DNA of 39,999 nt. It comes from Ruminococcus sp. (GTDB taxonomy: Bacteria; Bacillota; Clostridia; Oscillospirales; Ruminococcaceae). The notes beneath the pieces were generated by a model. The model saw only the letters and a list, made by a program, of their open reading frames with translations. It was not told where the DNA came from and did no database searches. How positions within the stretch are numbered: the first letter of the stretch is position 1; each line of letters begins with the position of its first letter. The position numbers and the translations under genes were made by a program. The stretch is from NCBI RefSeq assembly GCF_017549005.1, contig NZ_JAFYYT010000017.1, positions 1 to 39,999 of the forward strand. Direction: 5' to 3'. Positions 7,543 through 14,711 of the stretch are shown in pieces.

Positions 7543-9207
7543 TCAGCAATAGTAAATTGAACCGTCCTCGATGCTCTGGAGAACACTTGCACAGAGCTCT
7601 TTCCACTGTGCAACCTCTGCCTCGTCGTAGGAGATGACCTTCTTAGCCCATGTGCTGCAGTGTGCACAAGCGTTAGGAGCAGTCTGACCCTCTTCGAGGA
7701 TATCGTTTACACAGAGTGACTTGGAGCAGTTATTGTTGTTGATGAAGTGCTCAAGGAAGCCGTCGAGCTTCTTGTTATCAACGTAGAGCTTAGGAAGGTG
7801 CATAGTTCTTCCGTACTTCATCATTGACTCGGGCTTGAGTCTCTCAGCCCATCTCATAATAGGAGCTCCTGGAGGAGGACCTATCGGAGGCTGACCGTCA
7901 GCGCTGCCAGCAGCCCAGGGTGGAGGACCGCCTGCGCCTGTAGCCCAGGGTGGAGGACCACCTGCACCGGTTGCCCAGGGTGGAGGACCGCCTGCGCCTG
8001 TAGCCCAGGGTGGAGGACCGCCTGCACCAGTTGCCCAGGGTGGAGGACCACCTGCGCCTGTAGCCCAGGGTGGAGGACCACCTGCGCCCATAGGAGGCAC
8101 ACCTGCGGGAGGTGCAGTGATACCATGTGCCTTTGCCCATTCCTCAGGTTCGCCGGGTCTTGGAGGTCTGCCTTCCATTACCCACGGAGGAGGACCGCCT
8201 GCGTTTTGAGCAGCAGGAGCTGCGCCTGCAGGTGCTACCTGTGCCTGTGCAGCAGCTGCTGCCTCAGGGTTGGAGTTAGGATCCTTCTGGTCGGGGCGTG
8301 TAGCGATAGTCTTAGCCTGCGGCCAGTTTACGATATCGAGAAGATTTCCGTCGTAGGACTCTTCCATATAGCCCTTTACGACATTGTGGAGGAAATCTGT
8401 GGTTCTTGTTCTGTCAATAAGCTTGATGGAGAAGTGCTTGTTGCCTGTCTCCTCTGCAAGCTCTCTGTAATAGTGAACGTCCTCAGGACGGATGAATTCA
8501 GCTGTAAGTATAGCAGCAGGGTGTGTTACCTTCTTGTATGCACAGTTTACGAGTGAGTAGTCCATAGAGAACTTATCGGGGTCTGAGTGACCAACGAAGC
8601 AGCCGTGTGCAAGACGGAAAGGACATTCTCTCAGGCACAGGTTGTTAGCGATGACACGGAGATGAAGGTCTGTGTCCTTATACTGTGTGAGGAGCTGTCT
8701 GAGAAGGTCGAATCTTCTGTTGAAGCCGTGGTCGAGAGTGATCTCGTCAACGCCCCAGTTGCGCCAGTATTCGATGTGCTGTATAGTAGTCGGGTAAGCG
8801 TAAAGACCGAGAGTAACGAAAGCGTCCTTGAATTCTCTCTTTACGTACTTGATGAGGATAGGGGAATTGAGCGTGAAAGCCTTGATACCCATATCGTACA
8901 TTGTGTGGATGAACTCACGTATCTTCTTACCCATATCAGGATCGAGCTCGTTCTGATCCATCGAAAGAGGATTGATAAGGTAATTGAACGTGATATCGCG
9001 CTTCTGACATTCCTTTACGTAATCAGCGAGCTGATCCATATTAAAGTCAGGAATGATGGAAGCTGTACGGCCTCCCGGAAGACCGTCGTGCTTGAGCTTT
9101 CCGAAGAAGCTCGTGATGGCGTGCTTCTTGTCATACTGATCGACGAAATCGAACAGCTTGTAATCGAAGTTACAGCCAAGATCGAAGGATATAGAATCCT
9201 GATTCAT
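7543..9207 (-). CDS. U32-type Fe-S protein with GAGGPPPWAT repeats
   Basis: The product is a 554-residue cytosolic protein. Residues 1-300 resemble the peptidase U32 family: the strand GVDEITLDHGFNRRFDLL is followed by the cysteine set C191, C195, C203 and C222 in the pattern NNLCLRECPFRLAHGC...NC. In UbiU/UbiV-type members such a quartet binds a 4Fe-4S cluster for hydroxylation or tRNA/rRNA modification. Residues about 310-460 are an Ala/Pro/Gly-rich linker with six perfect GAGGPPPWA units and a weaker earlier copy. The C-terminal domain adds NNNNCSKSLC and CAHC, a possible second metal site. I know of no described U32 protein with such an insert. The gene is monocistronic with its own promoter, an operator-like repeat and a leader of about 150 nt. 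The substrate is unknown. Confidence 0.75.
   Translation of the reverse strand: MNQDSISFDLGCNFDYKLFDFVDQYDKKHAITSFFGKLKHDGLPGGRTASIIPDFNMDQLADYVKECQKRDITFNYLINPLSMDQNELDPDMGKKIREFIHTMYDMGIKAFTLNSPILIKYVKREFKDAFVTLGLYAYPTTIQHIEYWRNWGVDEITLDHGFNRRFDLLRQLLTQYKDTDLHLRVIANNLCLRECPFRLAHGCFVGHSDPDKFSMDYSLVNCAYKKVTHPAAILTAEFIRPEDVHYYRELAEETGNKHFSIKLIDRTRTTDFLHNVVKGYMEESYDGNLLDIVNWPQAKTIATRPDQKDPNSNPEAAAAAQAQVAPAGAAPAAQNAGGPPPWVMEGRPPRPGEPEEWAKAHGITAPPAGVPPMGAGGPPPWATGAGGPPPWATGAGGPPPWATGAGGPPPWATGAGGPPPWATGAGGPPPWAAGSADGQPPIGPPPGAPIMRWAERLKPESMMKYGRTMHLPKLYVDNKKLDGFLEHFINNNNCSKSLCVNDILEEGQTAPNACAHCSTWAKKVISYDEAEVAQWKELCASVLQSIEDGSIYYC
7913..8092. repeat. Six 30-bp tandem repeats inside the U32-type gene
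   Basis: Units beginning GCCCAGGGTGGAGGACC recur exactly every 30 bp from 7913 to 8092 and differ only at silent or near-silent positions. Each encodes ten residues, GAGGPPPWAT. There are no spacers and the frame is kept, so this is an in-gene minisatellite, not a CRISPR array. The copy number is likely to vary between strains. Confidence 0.92.
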
Positions 9208-9347
9208 GTTTTACACATCTCCCTAATAATTTTCTCAGGAACTATACACTTACAATATCTGGTTTTTGGTATGCGCGGAAGGGCGCTTTTATAGTATCAA
9301 TTATTTGATTTTTGTGCGAAAGATCCCCTTTTTCGGTTTTCTGATCT

Positions 9348-9368
9348 ATTTTAGTCCCATACTAAAAT
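9348..9368. promoter_or_regulatory. Operator-like inverted repeat at the start of the U32-type transcript
   Basis: ATTTTAGT and ACTAAAAT are perfect 8-base arms separated by CCCAT. The repeat touches the -10 box and covers the expected start point, where a repressor would block transcription. The regulator is unknown. The ACTAAA...TTTAGT core could suit an Rrf2/IscR-type Fe-S regulator, which is only a suggestion. Confidence 0.55.
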
Positions 9369-9395
9369 TATATCATCTATTTGTGATACTGTCAA
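9367..9395 (-). promoter_or_regulatory. Sigma-A promoter of the U32-type gene
   Basis: On the minus strand TTGACA (9395-9390) and TATAAT (9372-9367) are perfect hexamers 17 bp apart. The predicted start near 9360 leaves a leader of about 150 nt before the ATG at 9207, containing a small GCGC hairpin near 9280. Confidence 0.85.
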
Positions 9396-9572
9396 TTAAT
9401 CTTATGCAACTTATTGGGAGAACTTGGGCTCGATTTTTTGGCAATAATAGCCAATCGACGGCATGATTTATTGTTACATACATGAACTAATAGTGGTTTT
9501 GTACGGTATAAGTGGAATAAAGCTTTGTGAATAAAAGCTCAAAAAAGAAACATATTTTCTTTTTAGTATCCC

Positions 9573-9601
9573 TTGACATTGTACAGGGACAGTAGTATAA
9601 T
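9573..9601 (+). promoter_or_regulatory. Sigma-A promoter of the Y-family polymerase operon
   Basis: TTGACA (9573-9578) and TATAAT (9596-9601) are perfect and 17 bp apart. The LexA-type box begins eight bases after the -10 element, over the start site. Confidence 0.88.
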
Positions 9602-9608
9602 AAAAACA

Positions 9609-9620
9609 GAACAGATGTTC
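9609..9620. promoter_or_regulatory. LexA (DinR/Cheo) box
   Basis: GAACAGATGTTC is a perfect GAAC-N4-GTTC palindrome, the core of the Gram-positive SOS box. It sits between the -10 element and the ribosome site of a translesion polymerase gene, so repression by LexA and induction by DNA damage are strongly suggested. Confidence 0.85.
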
Positions 9621-9634
9621 GATGGGAGGCAGCT

Positions 9635-11137
9635 ATGGAAAAAATATATATCGCTATCGATCTTAAATCATTTTACGCTTCCGTGGAATGCGTGGAAAGA
9701 AAGCTCGACCCTCTCGACGCCAACCTTGTTGTTGCTGACAGGAGCCGAACCGAAAAGACTATATGTCTCGCTGTATCTCCGCCGCTGAAAGCCTGCGGTG
9801 TCCCCGGGAGACCGAGACTTTTTGAGGTCATTGCAAAAACTGAGGAGCTGAACGCTCAGCGGAGATACAAAGCGCCGCGGAGACAGTTCAGAGGGGAGTC
9901 CTGCATAGCCAGCGAGCTTGAAGCAGACCCGTCGCTGAAGCTGTCCTATGTAGTGGCAGCTCCGCGAATGGCGCTATATATCGAATACAGTACGCGGATA
10001 TATCAGATATACCTGAAATATATAGCTCCCGAGGATATCCATGTGTACTCAATAGACGAGGTGTTCATGGACGTTACGGGCTATCTGAAGACCTACGGCA
10101 TGACTGCGCGGGAGCTTGCCATGACAATGATAGGCGACGTGCTGAAAAACACTGGGATAACGGCTACCGCAGGCATCGGGACCAACCTTTACCTGTGCAA
10201 GATAGCTATGGATATCGTCGCTAAGAAAATGCCTGCCGATAAGGACGGAGTGCGTATCGCGGAGCTTGACGAGATGTCATACCGCCGCCTTATGTGGTCT
10301 CACCGTCCGCTTACGGACTTCTGGCGTGTGGGGCGCGGCTACGCGCAGAAGCTGGAGCGCTGCGGCTTGTTCACTATGGGCGATATCGCCCGTATGTCCA
10401 CATCGGAGTTCGGAGAAAGGACGCTGTACAAGATGTTCGGCGTGAACGCGGAGCTCCTCATAGACCATGCGTGGGGCTGGGAGCCCTGTACTATCGCCGA
10501 TATCAAAAGCTATCGCCCAGAGACTAACAGCATGAGCTCGGGACAGGTCCTTCAGGAGGCGACTCCCTGTGAGACCGCAAGGCTGATAACATGGGAAATG
10601 GCGGATATGATGTCCCTTGACCTTGTGCGGAAGGGCATGGTCACGGATCAGCTCACACTCACTATAGGCTATGACGTCGAGAACCTCCGCAGAGACGATA
10701 TATTGCAGAATTACAAGGGCAGGGTAGTCCTTGACCGCTACGGGAGACCTGTTCCCGTACATTCCCACGGAACGGTAAATCTCAAAGCTCCGGTGTCGTC
10801 CTCAAGGCTCATCACTGAGGCTGCTATGGAGCTCTTTGACCGTATCGCGGACAGGGAGCTGCTGGTACGCAGGCTGACTATATGCGCCAACAGGATAGTT
10901 CCTGCGGAGTCGCTCCGCGAGGAGGAGCAGCAGCTTGACTTCTTCACCGATTTTGAAGAGGAGGAACGCCGCAGAAGCGCGGAAAAAGAGGAGCTTCTCC
11001 GCGAGAAGAGCCTGCAGCTCGCCATGCTGAAAATGAAGGAGCGCTACGGCAAGAACGCGGTGCTACGCGGAGCAAACCTCTGCGACGGAGCGACTGCCCG
11101 TTCACGCAATAGGCAGATAGGGGGACACAGGGCGTGA
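9635..11137 (+). CDS. Y-family translesion DNA polymerase (UvrX/UmuC-like)
   Basis: This 500-residue polymerase copies across damaged template. The palm carries D9 in IAIDLKSFYASVE and the pair D141-E142 in VYSIDEVFMD, the three metal-binding acids; Y14 is in the steric-gate position. The thumb contains the helix-hairpin-helix stretch GIGTNLYLCKIAMDI, and the little-finger domain includes DQLTLTIGYD. The C-terminal tail of about 70 residues (EEEQQLDFFTDFEEEERRR) is acidic and coiled-coil-like, and may carry a clamp-binding QLDFF motif. The length is above DinB (about 350-400) and nearer the UvrX/YqjW type, which also pairs with YolD proteins. GGAGG lies seven bases before the ATG, and a LexA box controls the promoter. 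Confidence 0.93.
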   Translation: MEKIYIAIDLKSFYASVECVERKLDPLDANLVVADRSRTEKTICLAVSPPLKACGVPGRPRLFEVIAKTEELNAQRRYKAPRRQFRGESCIASELEADPSLKLSYVVAAPRMALYIEYSTRIYQIYLKYIAPEDIHVYSIDEVFMDVTGYLKTYGMTARELAMTMIGDVLKNTGITATAGIGTNLYLCKIAMDIVAKKMPADKDGVRIAELDEMSYRRLMWSHRPLTDFWRVGRGYAQKLERCGLFTMGDIARMSTSEFGERTLYKMFGVNAELLIDHAWGWEPCTIADIKSYRPETNSMSSGQVLQEATPCETARLITWEMADMMSLDLVRKGMVTDQLTLTIGYDVENLRRDDILQNYKGRVVLDRYGRPVPVHSHGTVNLKAPVSSSRLITEAAMELFDRIADRELLVRRLTICANRIVPAESLREEEQQLDFFTDFEEEERRRSAEKEELLREKSLQLAMLKMKERYGKNAVLRGANLCDGATARSRNRQIGGHRA

Positions 11138-11165
11138 ATATACCGCAGGATAGGAGGAATTCACC

Positions 11166-11615
11166 ATGCCGGACGATTACAGCGATATCATAAACGAGTC
11201 CCACCATGTCTCGCAGAGCAGACCTCATCTGCCGCAGAGCAGCCGTGCGGCGCAGTTCGCGTCATTTGCGGCTCTTACGGGCTACGAGGACGCTATTGAC
11301 GAGACCGCAAGGCTTACGGACGAAAAACCCGGGCTCTGCGAGGAAAAAGCAGCGGAGCTGAACGAAAAAATAAGGCTCCTCGGTGAACATATCGCCGAAG
11401 AGCCTTACTGTGAGGTGACGTATTTTGCTGCCGACAAGCACAAGAGCGGCGGAAGCTTAGTCACTGTGTCGGGGAAAGTCCGATTTATCGAGGAAGCCAC
11501 GGGGCAGCTGGCGTTCTGCGGCGGGCTTCGTGTACCGCTTGGGGATATAGTGGGGATAGTTCTCATAAAAGAGCAAACAGCCCTACCCCTGCCCAAAGAG
11601 ATAAGACTGTTCTGA
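11166..11615 (+). CDS. YolD-like protein
   Basis: This 149-residue soluble protein has the N-terminal stretch RAAQFASFAALTGYEDAIDETARLTD, typical of the YolD-like partners found next to Y-family polymerases in Firmicutes. The C-terminal half (GGSLVTVSGKVRFIEEATGQLAF) is predicted to be beta-rich. It follows the polymerase by 28 bp with AGGAGG eight bases before its ATG, so it is in the same SOS operon. The biochemical role of YolD proteins is poorly known; a regulatory or accessory function for the polymerase is the usual guess. Confidence 0.85.
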   Translation: MPDDYSDIINESHHVSQSRPHLPQSSRAAQFASFAALTGYEDAIDETARLTDEKPGLCEEKAAELNEKIRLLGEHIAEEPYCEVTYFAADKHKSGGSLVTVSGKVRFIEEATGQLAFCGGLRVPLGDIVGIVLIKEQTALPLPKEIRLF

Positions 11616-11664
11616 TTTGCCCTCTTACAAAAGAAGGATAGCAGAAAAGGAATTAACAGCAATA

Positions 11665-12454
11665 TATCACAAAGACCGCCTATAGTCTTTGTAAATGTCC
11701 GGTACGATCTCTGAGTGATACTGTATTTTCCGCGCGTCCCGAGCTATCCCATCAGGAACTGCGGAACAGCAAACCCGAATGCAGGTAAGGGGAGTAATGT
11801 GCAGAGTCTCCCCGCCTGCGGGTCTGTTGACTTGGATGATCCGCACCCTTAACGTCAGGATGCGGCCGGAACTGCGGCAAACGGGAAGAAAGCCGCATAT
11901 TCGGCAGCTTTGCAGCTGCATATTATATAAAATCGTCTCTGTAACTTGAAATTAAAACCGACGGGGACAAAGACAGACGGGAGAGGGGCCGTCTGCCCTT
12001 GTGCAATAAAATGCCGAGCCTCGCCGTAATTGAAGCCTTTACACTTCCGCTGCCGGAAGCGTGCGTGAAGCTTCATCAGGGTAAGCATATTTATACACAG
12101 GGGAGCTTTTCGCGGTAAACTCCCATGCGAAGCGGATCTCTGCCTGTTCGGGCAAAGCCCTGACAGCAGAAATAAAAAACTCTCCAAAGGACTTGTGGAA
12201 ACACCGACCGTTTTTATGGGATCTGTGTATATGGGAGGGGTAACAGTTCCGGAAGCCGAACGTTTCCACCTCTGCCCTTAAGAGTTGATCTGCTTGAATA
12301 CAGACTTTGCCGCAGGCAGTCGGGCAAGCGCCCTAAAACTGCGGTGAAGTCTGTCATTGCTGACATTATTCAATTTTATCACTCCAAATTTCAATATCCC
12401 TTGCGCCTGCCCGCACTAATTGCGGAACCGTTGTAAGCAATCCGCTATTGCTTT
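11665..12454 (-). ncRNA. Candidate large structured non-coding RNA, about 790 nt
   Basis: No frame in this kilobase has both a ribosome site and a protein-like sequence, yet GC content is high and a consensus promoter (12461-12489) fires into it. On the minus strand many perfect stems follow one another. AAGCAAT/ATTGCTT (12435-12453) comes first. TGTCA-GCAA-TGACA (12352-12365) has a GNRA loop. A nested arm, 12301-12353, has CAGACTT/AAGTCTG outside, then CCGCAG/CTGCGG and GGGC-GCTT-GCCC. A longer-range stem is GTGGAAAC/GTTTCCAC (12262-12269 with 12195-12202). Others are CAGACGG/CCGTCTG (11974-11995), GCAGCT-GCAA-AGCTGC (11904-11919), an 8-bp stem at 11841-11865, and ACAAAGAC/GTCTTTGT (11669-11692) near the 3' end. 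Size, GNRA loops and host recall ROOL or GOLLD RNAs, but I cannot assign a class. The 3' end is uncertain because no T run follows the last hairpin. Confidence 0.68.
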
Positions 12455-12460
12455 ATCTTT

Positions 12461-12489
12461 ATTATAAATAATATGTGAATTGATAACAA
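12461..12489 (-). promoter_or_regulatory. Sigma-A promoter of the large structured RNA
   Basis: On the minus strand TTGTTA (12489-12484) and TATAAT (12466-12461) are 17 bp apart. It lies just downstream of the terminator of the preceding minus-strand gene, so the transcript starting near 12454 is independent. Confidence 0.75.
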
Positions 12490-12530
12490 CCGATAAAATA
12501 AATATTAGGTGGACAAAATGAAGAACTTGA

Positions 12531-12580
12531 CCAAAAAATCCCCGTACTGCCCAAATATTGCGGCAAATACGGGGATTTCC
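12531..12580 (-). terminator. Terminator of the ECF sigma / Thr-rich protein operon
   Basis: AATCCCCGTA and TACGGGGATT pair over 10 bp with an inner GCC/GGC-containing loop. On the minus strand the stem is followed by TTTTTT (12538-12533), which makes it an intrinsic terminator for the 12661 gene. Confidence 0.82.
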
Positions 12581-12660
12581 AACATTACAAAATGCTTCGT
12601 TTCAGCACGATCGGTTATAGAAAATCATTAAGCTTTTTTCATGTACGTACAACCTGAAAG

Positions 12661-13731
12661 CTATGCGTCAGTCAGCTCTGTTTCCCTCCTCGGAGCATAT
12701 GCGCGGTAAGAATAGTTTATGGCAACATATCTCGGAGCTCCGTCCTCTGTGGAGATAAGGCAGTATTGCCTGATATCACGGTCTCCGTAGGCATAGGCCT
12801 TGTACGGGACAGGGTAGCTGTCTTCGTAGATGCAGGGTTCGTCGGAGTAGTCCGTATCATAGTCCTTTTCTCCCGTCAGGGTGTAGTATGTGCCATTTAC
12901 GTAGAAGTTCTGCGGCACAGGCGAAATGTAAGTTGTTGTTTCGGGAGGTACTGCCGTAGTTGTAATTACATATGTCGTCGTGGATACTACAGGAGGCCTG
13001 TACGATGTGGTCGTTAAAACAGGCGGGCTGGAGGTCGTGGATGTTATTACCCGCGTCGTATACGTGGAAGTTGTTAAGACCCATGTTGCAGATGTCGTTG
13101 TGTGGAAGTAGGTCGTTGTATACGGCAGATTTGTCCTGCGCGTCGTGGTAGTGGTCGGAGTTACAGGTGATACCGTTGAAGTCCTTCTGGTAGTTGTCCG
13201 AACAGAAGTTGTTCTTGTGGTGGTAGTACGTGCCGTAGTTGTCCTTGAAGTTGTTGTAGTACGCCTTGTTGTCTGTACATCTGAGGACGCCGTAGTTCGC
13301 GGTGCTGTTGAAGTTTCCGTAACTGTCGGGTTTTCAGCAGTTGTTGCGTCGGTACTGCCGTTATCGGCAGTTGTCCCGGCGGTCGTCTGAGAAGAAGCCG
13401 CAGAAGTCGTAACAGCTGTGGTTTTTGACGTTGTATTCTTTGATGTTTTTGCGGAAGTTGTCGTTTTTGTGCCTGATGATGCTGTGATCGCGGTACCTGA
13501 GGTGGTAGTTGTGATAGTTTCCGTAACGATTGACGGATCGCTGATCGTCGGCGGCAGCTCGGGGCTGAGCTTGTTCATGCGCCATATGCCGAAGCATACG
13601 ACTATCATGACGCAGCAGCTGAGAGCGAGAGCGGAACGCTTGATGAATAATGACTTCTTTCTTTCCTTTTCCTTCAGATATTCTTCTCGGCGCTGAAAAA
13701 CACTGTTTGCTACATCTCTATAGTTTTTCAT
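12661..13731 (-). CDS. Thr-rich single-pass membrane protein, probable ECF sigma partner
   Basis: The protein has 356 residues. A short charged cytosolic segment (about 1-33, YRDVANSVFQRREEYLKEKERKK) precedes one transmembrane helix (ALALSCCVMIVVCFGIW, about 37-53). Next is an external stalk of about 200 residues made mostly of Thr with Ser, Ala, Arg and Val, then a C-terminal domain of about 90 residues rich in Tyr and Asp. The gene overlaps the ECF sigma factor by 14 bp and its ribosome site AAAGGAGG lies inside it, so the pair is translationally coupled. By position and topology it is probably the anti-sigma or signal sensor, but it has no zinc-finger (HxxxCxxC) motif and no clear RsgI domain. 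The Thr stalk is the kind that is O-glycosylated or spans the wall. Confidence 0.7.
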   Translation of the reverse strand: MKNYRDVANSVFQRREEYLKEKERKKSLFIKRSALALSCCVMIVVCFGIWRMNKLSPELPPTISDPSIVTETITTTTSGTAITASSGTKTTTSAKTSKNTTSKTTAVTTSAASSQTTAGTTADNGSTDATTAENPTVTETSTAPRTTASSDVQTTRRTTTTSRTTTARTTTTRTTSVRTTTRRTSTVSPVTPTTTTTRRTNLPYTTTYFHTTTSATWVLTTSTYTTRVITSTTSSPPVLTTTSYRPPVVSTTTYVITTTAVPPETTTYISPVPQNFYVNGTYYTLTGEKDYDTDYSDEPCIYEDSYPVPYKAYAYGDRDIRQYCLISTEDGAPRYVAINYSYRAYAPRRETELTDA

Positions 13732-14272
13732 ACTCAAAGCCCTCCTTTTCAAGCTTTGATCTCAGCGCGAGCTTGGCTCTGTACAGGAGATTTTCTATCT
13801 GCCGTCTGCTTTTTTTCATGACAGCGGCAGTCTCGGCGTTGCTCAGCTCCTCGAAGAAGGTGAGATACAGAACTTGTCTGTAATCCGAGCAAAGAGTCTC
13901 CATAGCCCTGTGAAGCGAGATCTTTTGTTCTTCACGAAGGTAATCCTGTTCTATATTGCGCTCGTCGGAGATATCATAGTGATCCTCCAGGGGAGTGTCG
14001 GAAATGCGCGAATTTTTACGCATAAAGTCGAGAGCAATATTTCGCCCGATGGTGTACAGCCATGTTTTGAAAGAGCATTTACCCGAAAATTTCGGTCTCT
14101 TTGCAGCGAGCTTGAAGAAGGTATCCTCCATGAGCTCCTCTGCAAGGCTGAGGTTGCTTGTAATGCCGTTAAGGTAGAGTATAAGTCCGTCCTTATGTAC
14201 GCGGATAAGCTCCACCATAGCCTCGTCGTCGCCGTCGAGGTAACGGCGGTAGAGTATCGAACCGTTGTCCAT
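13718..14272 (-). CDS. ECF-family RNA polymerase sigma factor
   Basis: This 184-residue protein has the two-domain ECF layout. Sigma region 2 (about 10-85) has EELMEDTFFKLAAKRPKF followed by CSFKTWLYTIGRNIALDFMRKN, the core-binding and -10 recognition helices. Region 4 (about 125-178) has LCSDYRQVLYLTFFEELSNAETAAVM followed by the recognition helix SRRQIENLLYRAKLALR. It would redirect RNA polymerase to envelope or substrate-responsive promoters. GGGGG precedes the ATG at 14272. The Thr-rich membrane protein downstream is its likely control partner, and the divergent CotH/dockerin gene is a possible target. Confidence 0.9.
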   Translation of the reverse strand: MDNGSILYRRYLDGDDEAMVELIRVHKDGLILYLNGITSNLSLAEELMEDTFFKLAAKRPKFSGKCSFKTWLYTIGRNIALDFMRKNSRISDTPLEDHYDISDERNIEQDYLREEQKISLHRAMETLCSDYRQVLYLTFFEELSNAETAAVMKKSRRQIENLLYRAKLALRSKLEKEGFEYEKL

Positions 14273-14365
14273 GAGCGCCCCCTTTCTGACAGGATGCTCC
14301 CCTCTATATATTAGACGTTCGGGGAGCTGAAATCTCTCATGGTTTTAAAAGAAAATCTTATTTAC

Positions 14366-14394
14366 ATAATACATTAAAAATCTTACGCTGTCAA
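14366..14394 (-). promoter_or_regulatory. Sigma-A promoter of the ECF operon
   Basis: On the minus strand TTGACA (14394-14389) and TATTAT (14371-14366) are 17 bp apart. The leader to the sigma ATG is about 87 nt. A CGTCTAA stretch near 14320 could be an ECF -10 element for autoregulation, but I see no convincing -35 partner. Confidence 0.7.
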
Positions 14395-14586
14395 GGCGTT
14401 TTTACGCATTTTTATCTTAATAAAATCTAACTTTTCCGCTAAATACCGCCCCAAATGTTGCGGACTTGGAAAAATGCTGTGCGTTTTTTGCGTTTTTTGC
14501 GGCGAACCTTAAAAAATACAGCTTCCGTACATAAGTAATACAGCCGAAAAACTCCGATTCTGCGTAGGTCTTCACCTTTTTGATGA

Positions 14587-14619
14587 TTTAAGACAAGTTT
14601 AAGATTATTTTAAGAAAGA
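14587..14619 (+). promoter_or_regulatory. Three TTTAAGA direct repeats upstream of the CotH gene
   Basis: TTTAAG starts at 14587, 14598 and 14609, exactly 11 bp apart, each followed by A. A TATATCAT stretch (14623-14630) downstream could be the -10 region. Direct repeats with one-turn spacing just upstream of a -10 box are the pattern of PhoP/OmpR-type activator sites. There is no good -35 hexamer, as expected for an activated promoter. Confidence 0.55.
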
Positions 14620-14711
14620 TTTTATATCATGTACACAAGATGAAAAACGAGTGAGGGCTCTGTGAGCTCTACATCGAGATAACATGAAAAATCACTATGG
14701 AGGGATACGTT

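Noticed and set aside
7913-8092. Regular 30-bp repeats that might look like a CRISPR array
   Set aside because: There are no spacers, the units are directly adjacent and they keep the frame of the U32-type protein.
11667-12269. Three minus-strand open frames (76-110 codons) as a frameshifted pseudogene
   Set aside because: They switch frames, lack ribosome sites and read as Cys/Arg/Ser-rich noise, while the DNA shows dense hairpins and a promoter; structured RNA explains it better.
13145-13390. Val-rich plus-strand frame at 13145
   Set aside because: It is the antisense of the Thr-rich stalk (ACA/ACT codons read backwards give Val/Cys).
14312-14345. ECF-type autoregulatory promoter with CGTCTAA as -10
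   Set aside because: No suitable -35 motif lies 16-17 bp upstream, and a good sigma-A promoter exists at 14366-14394.
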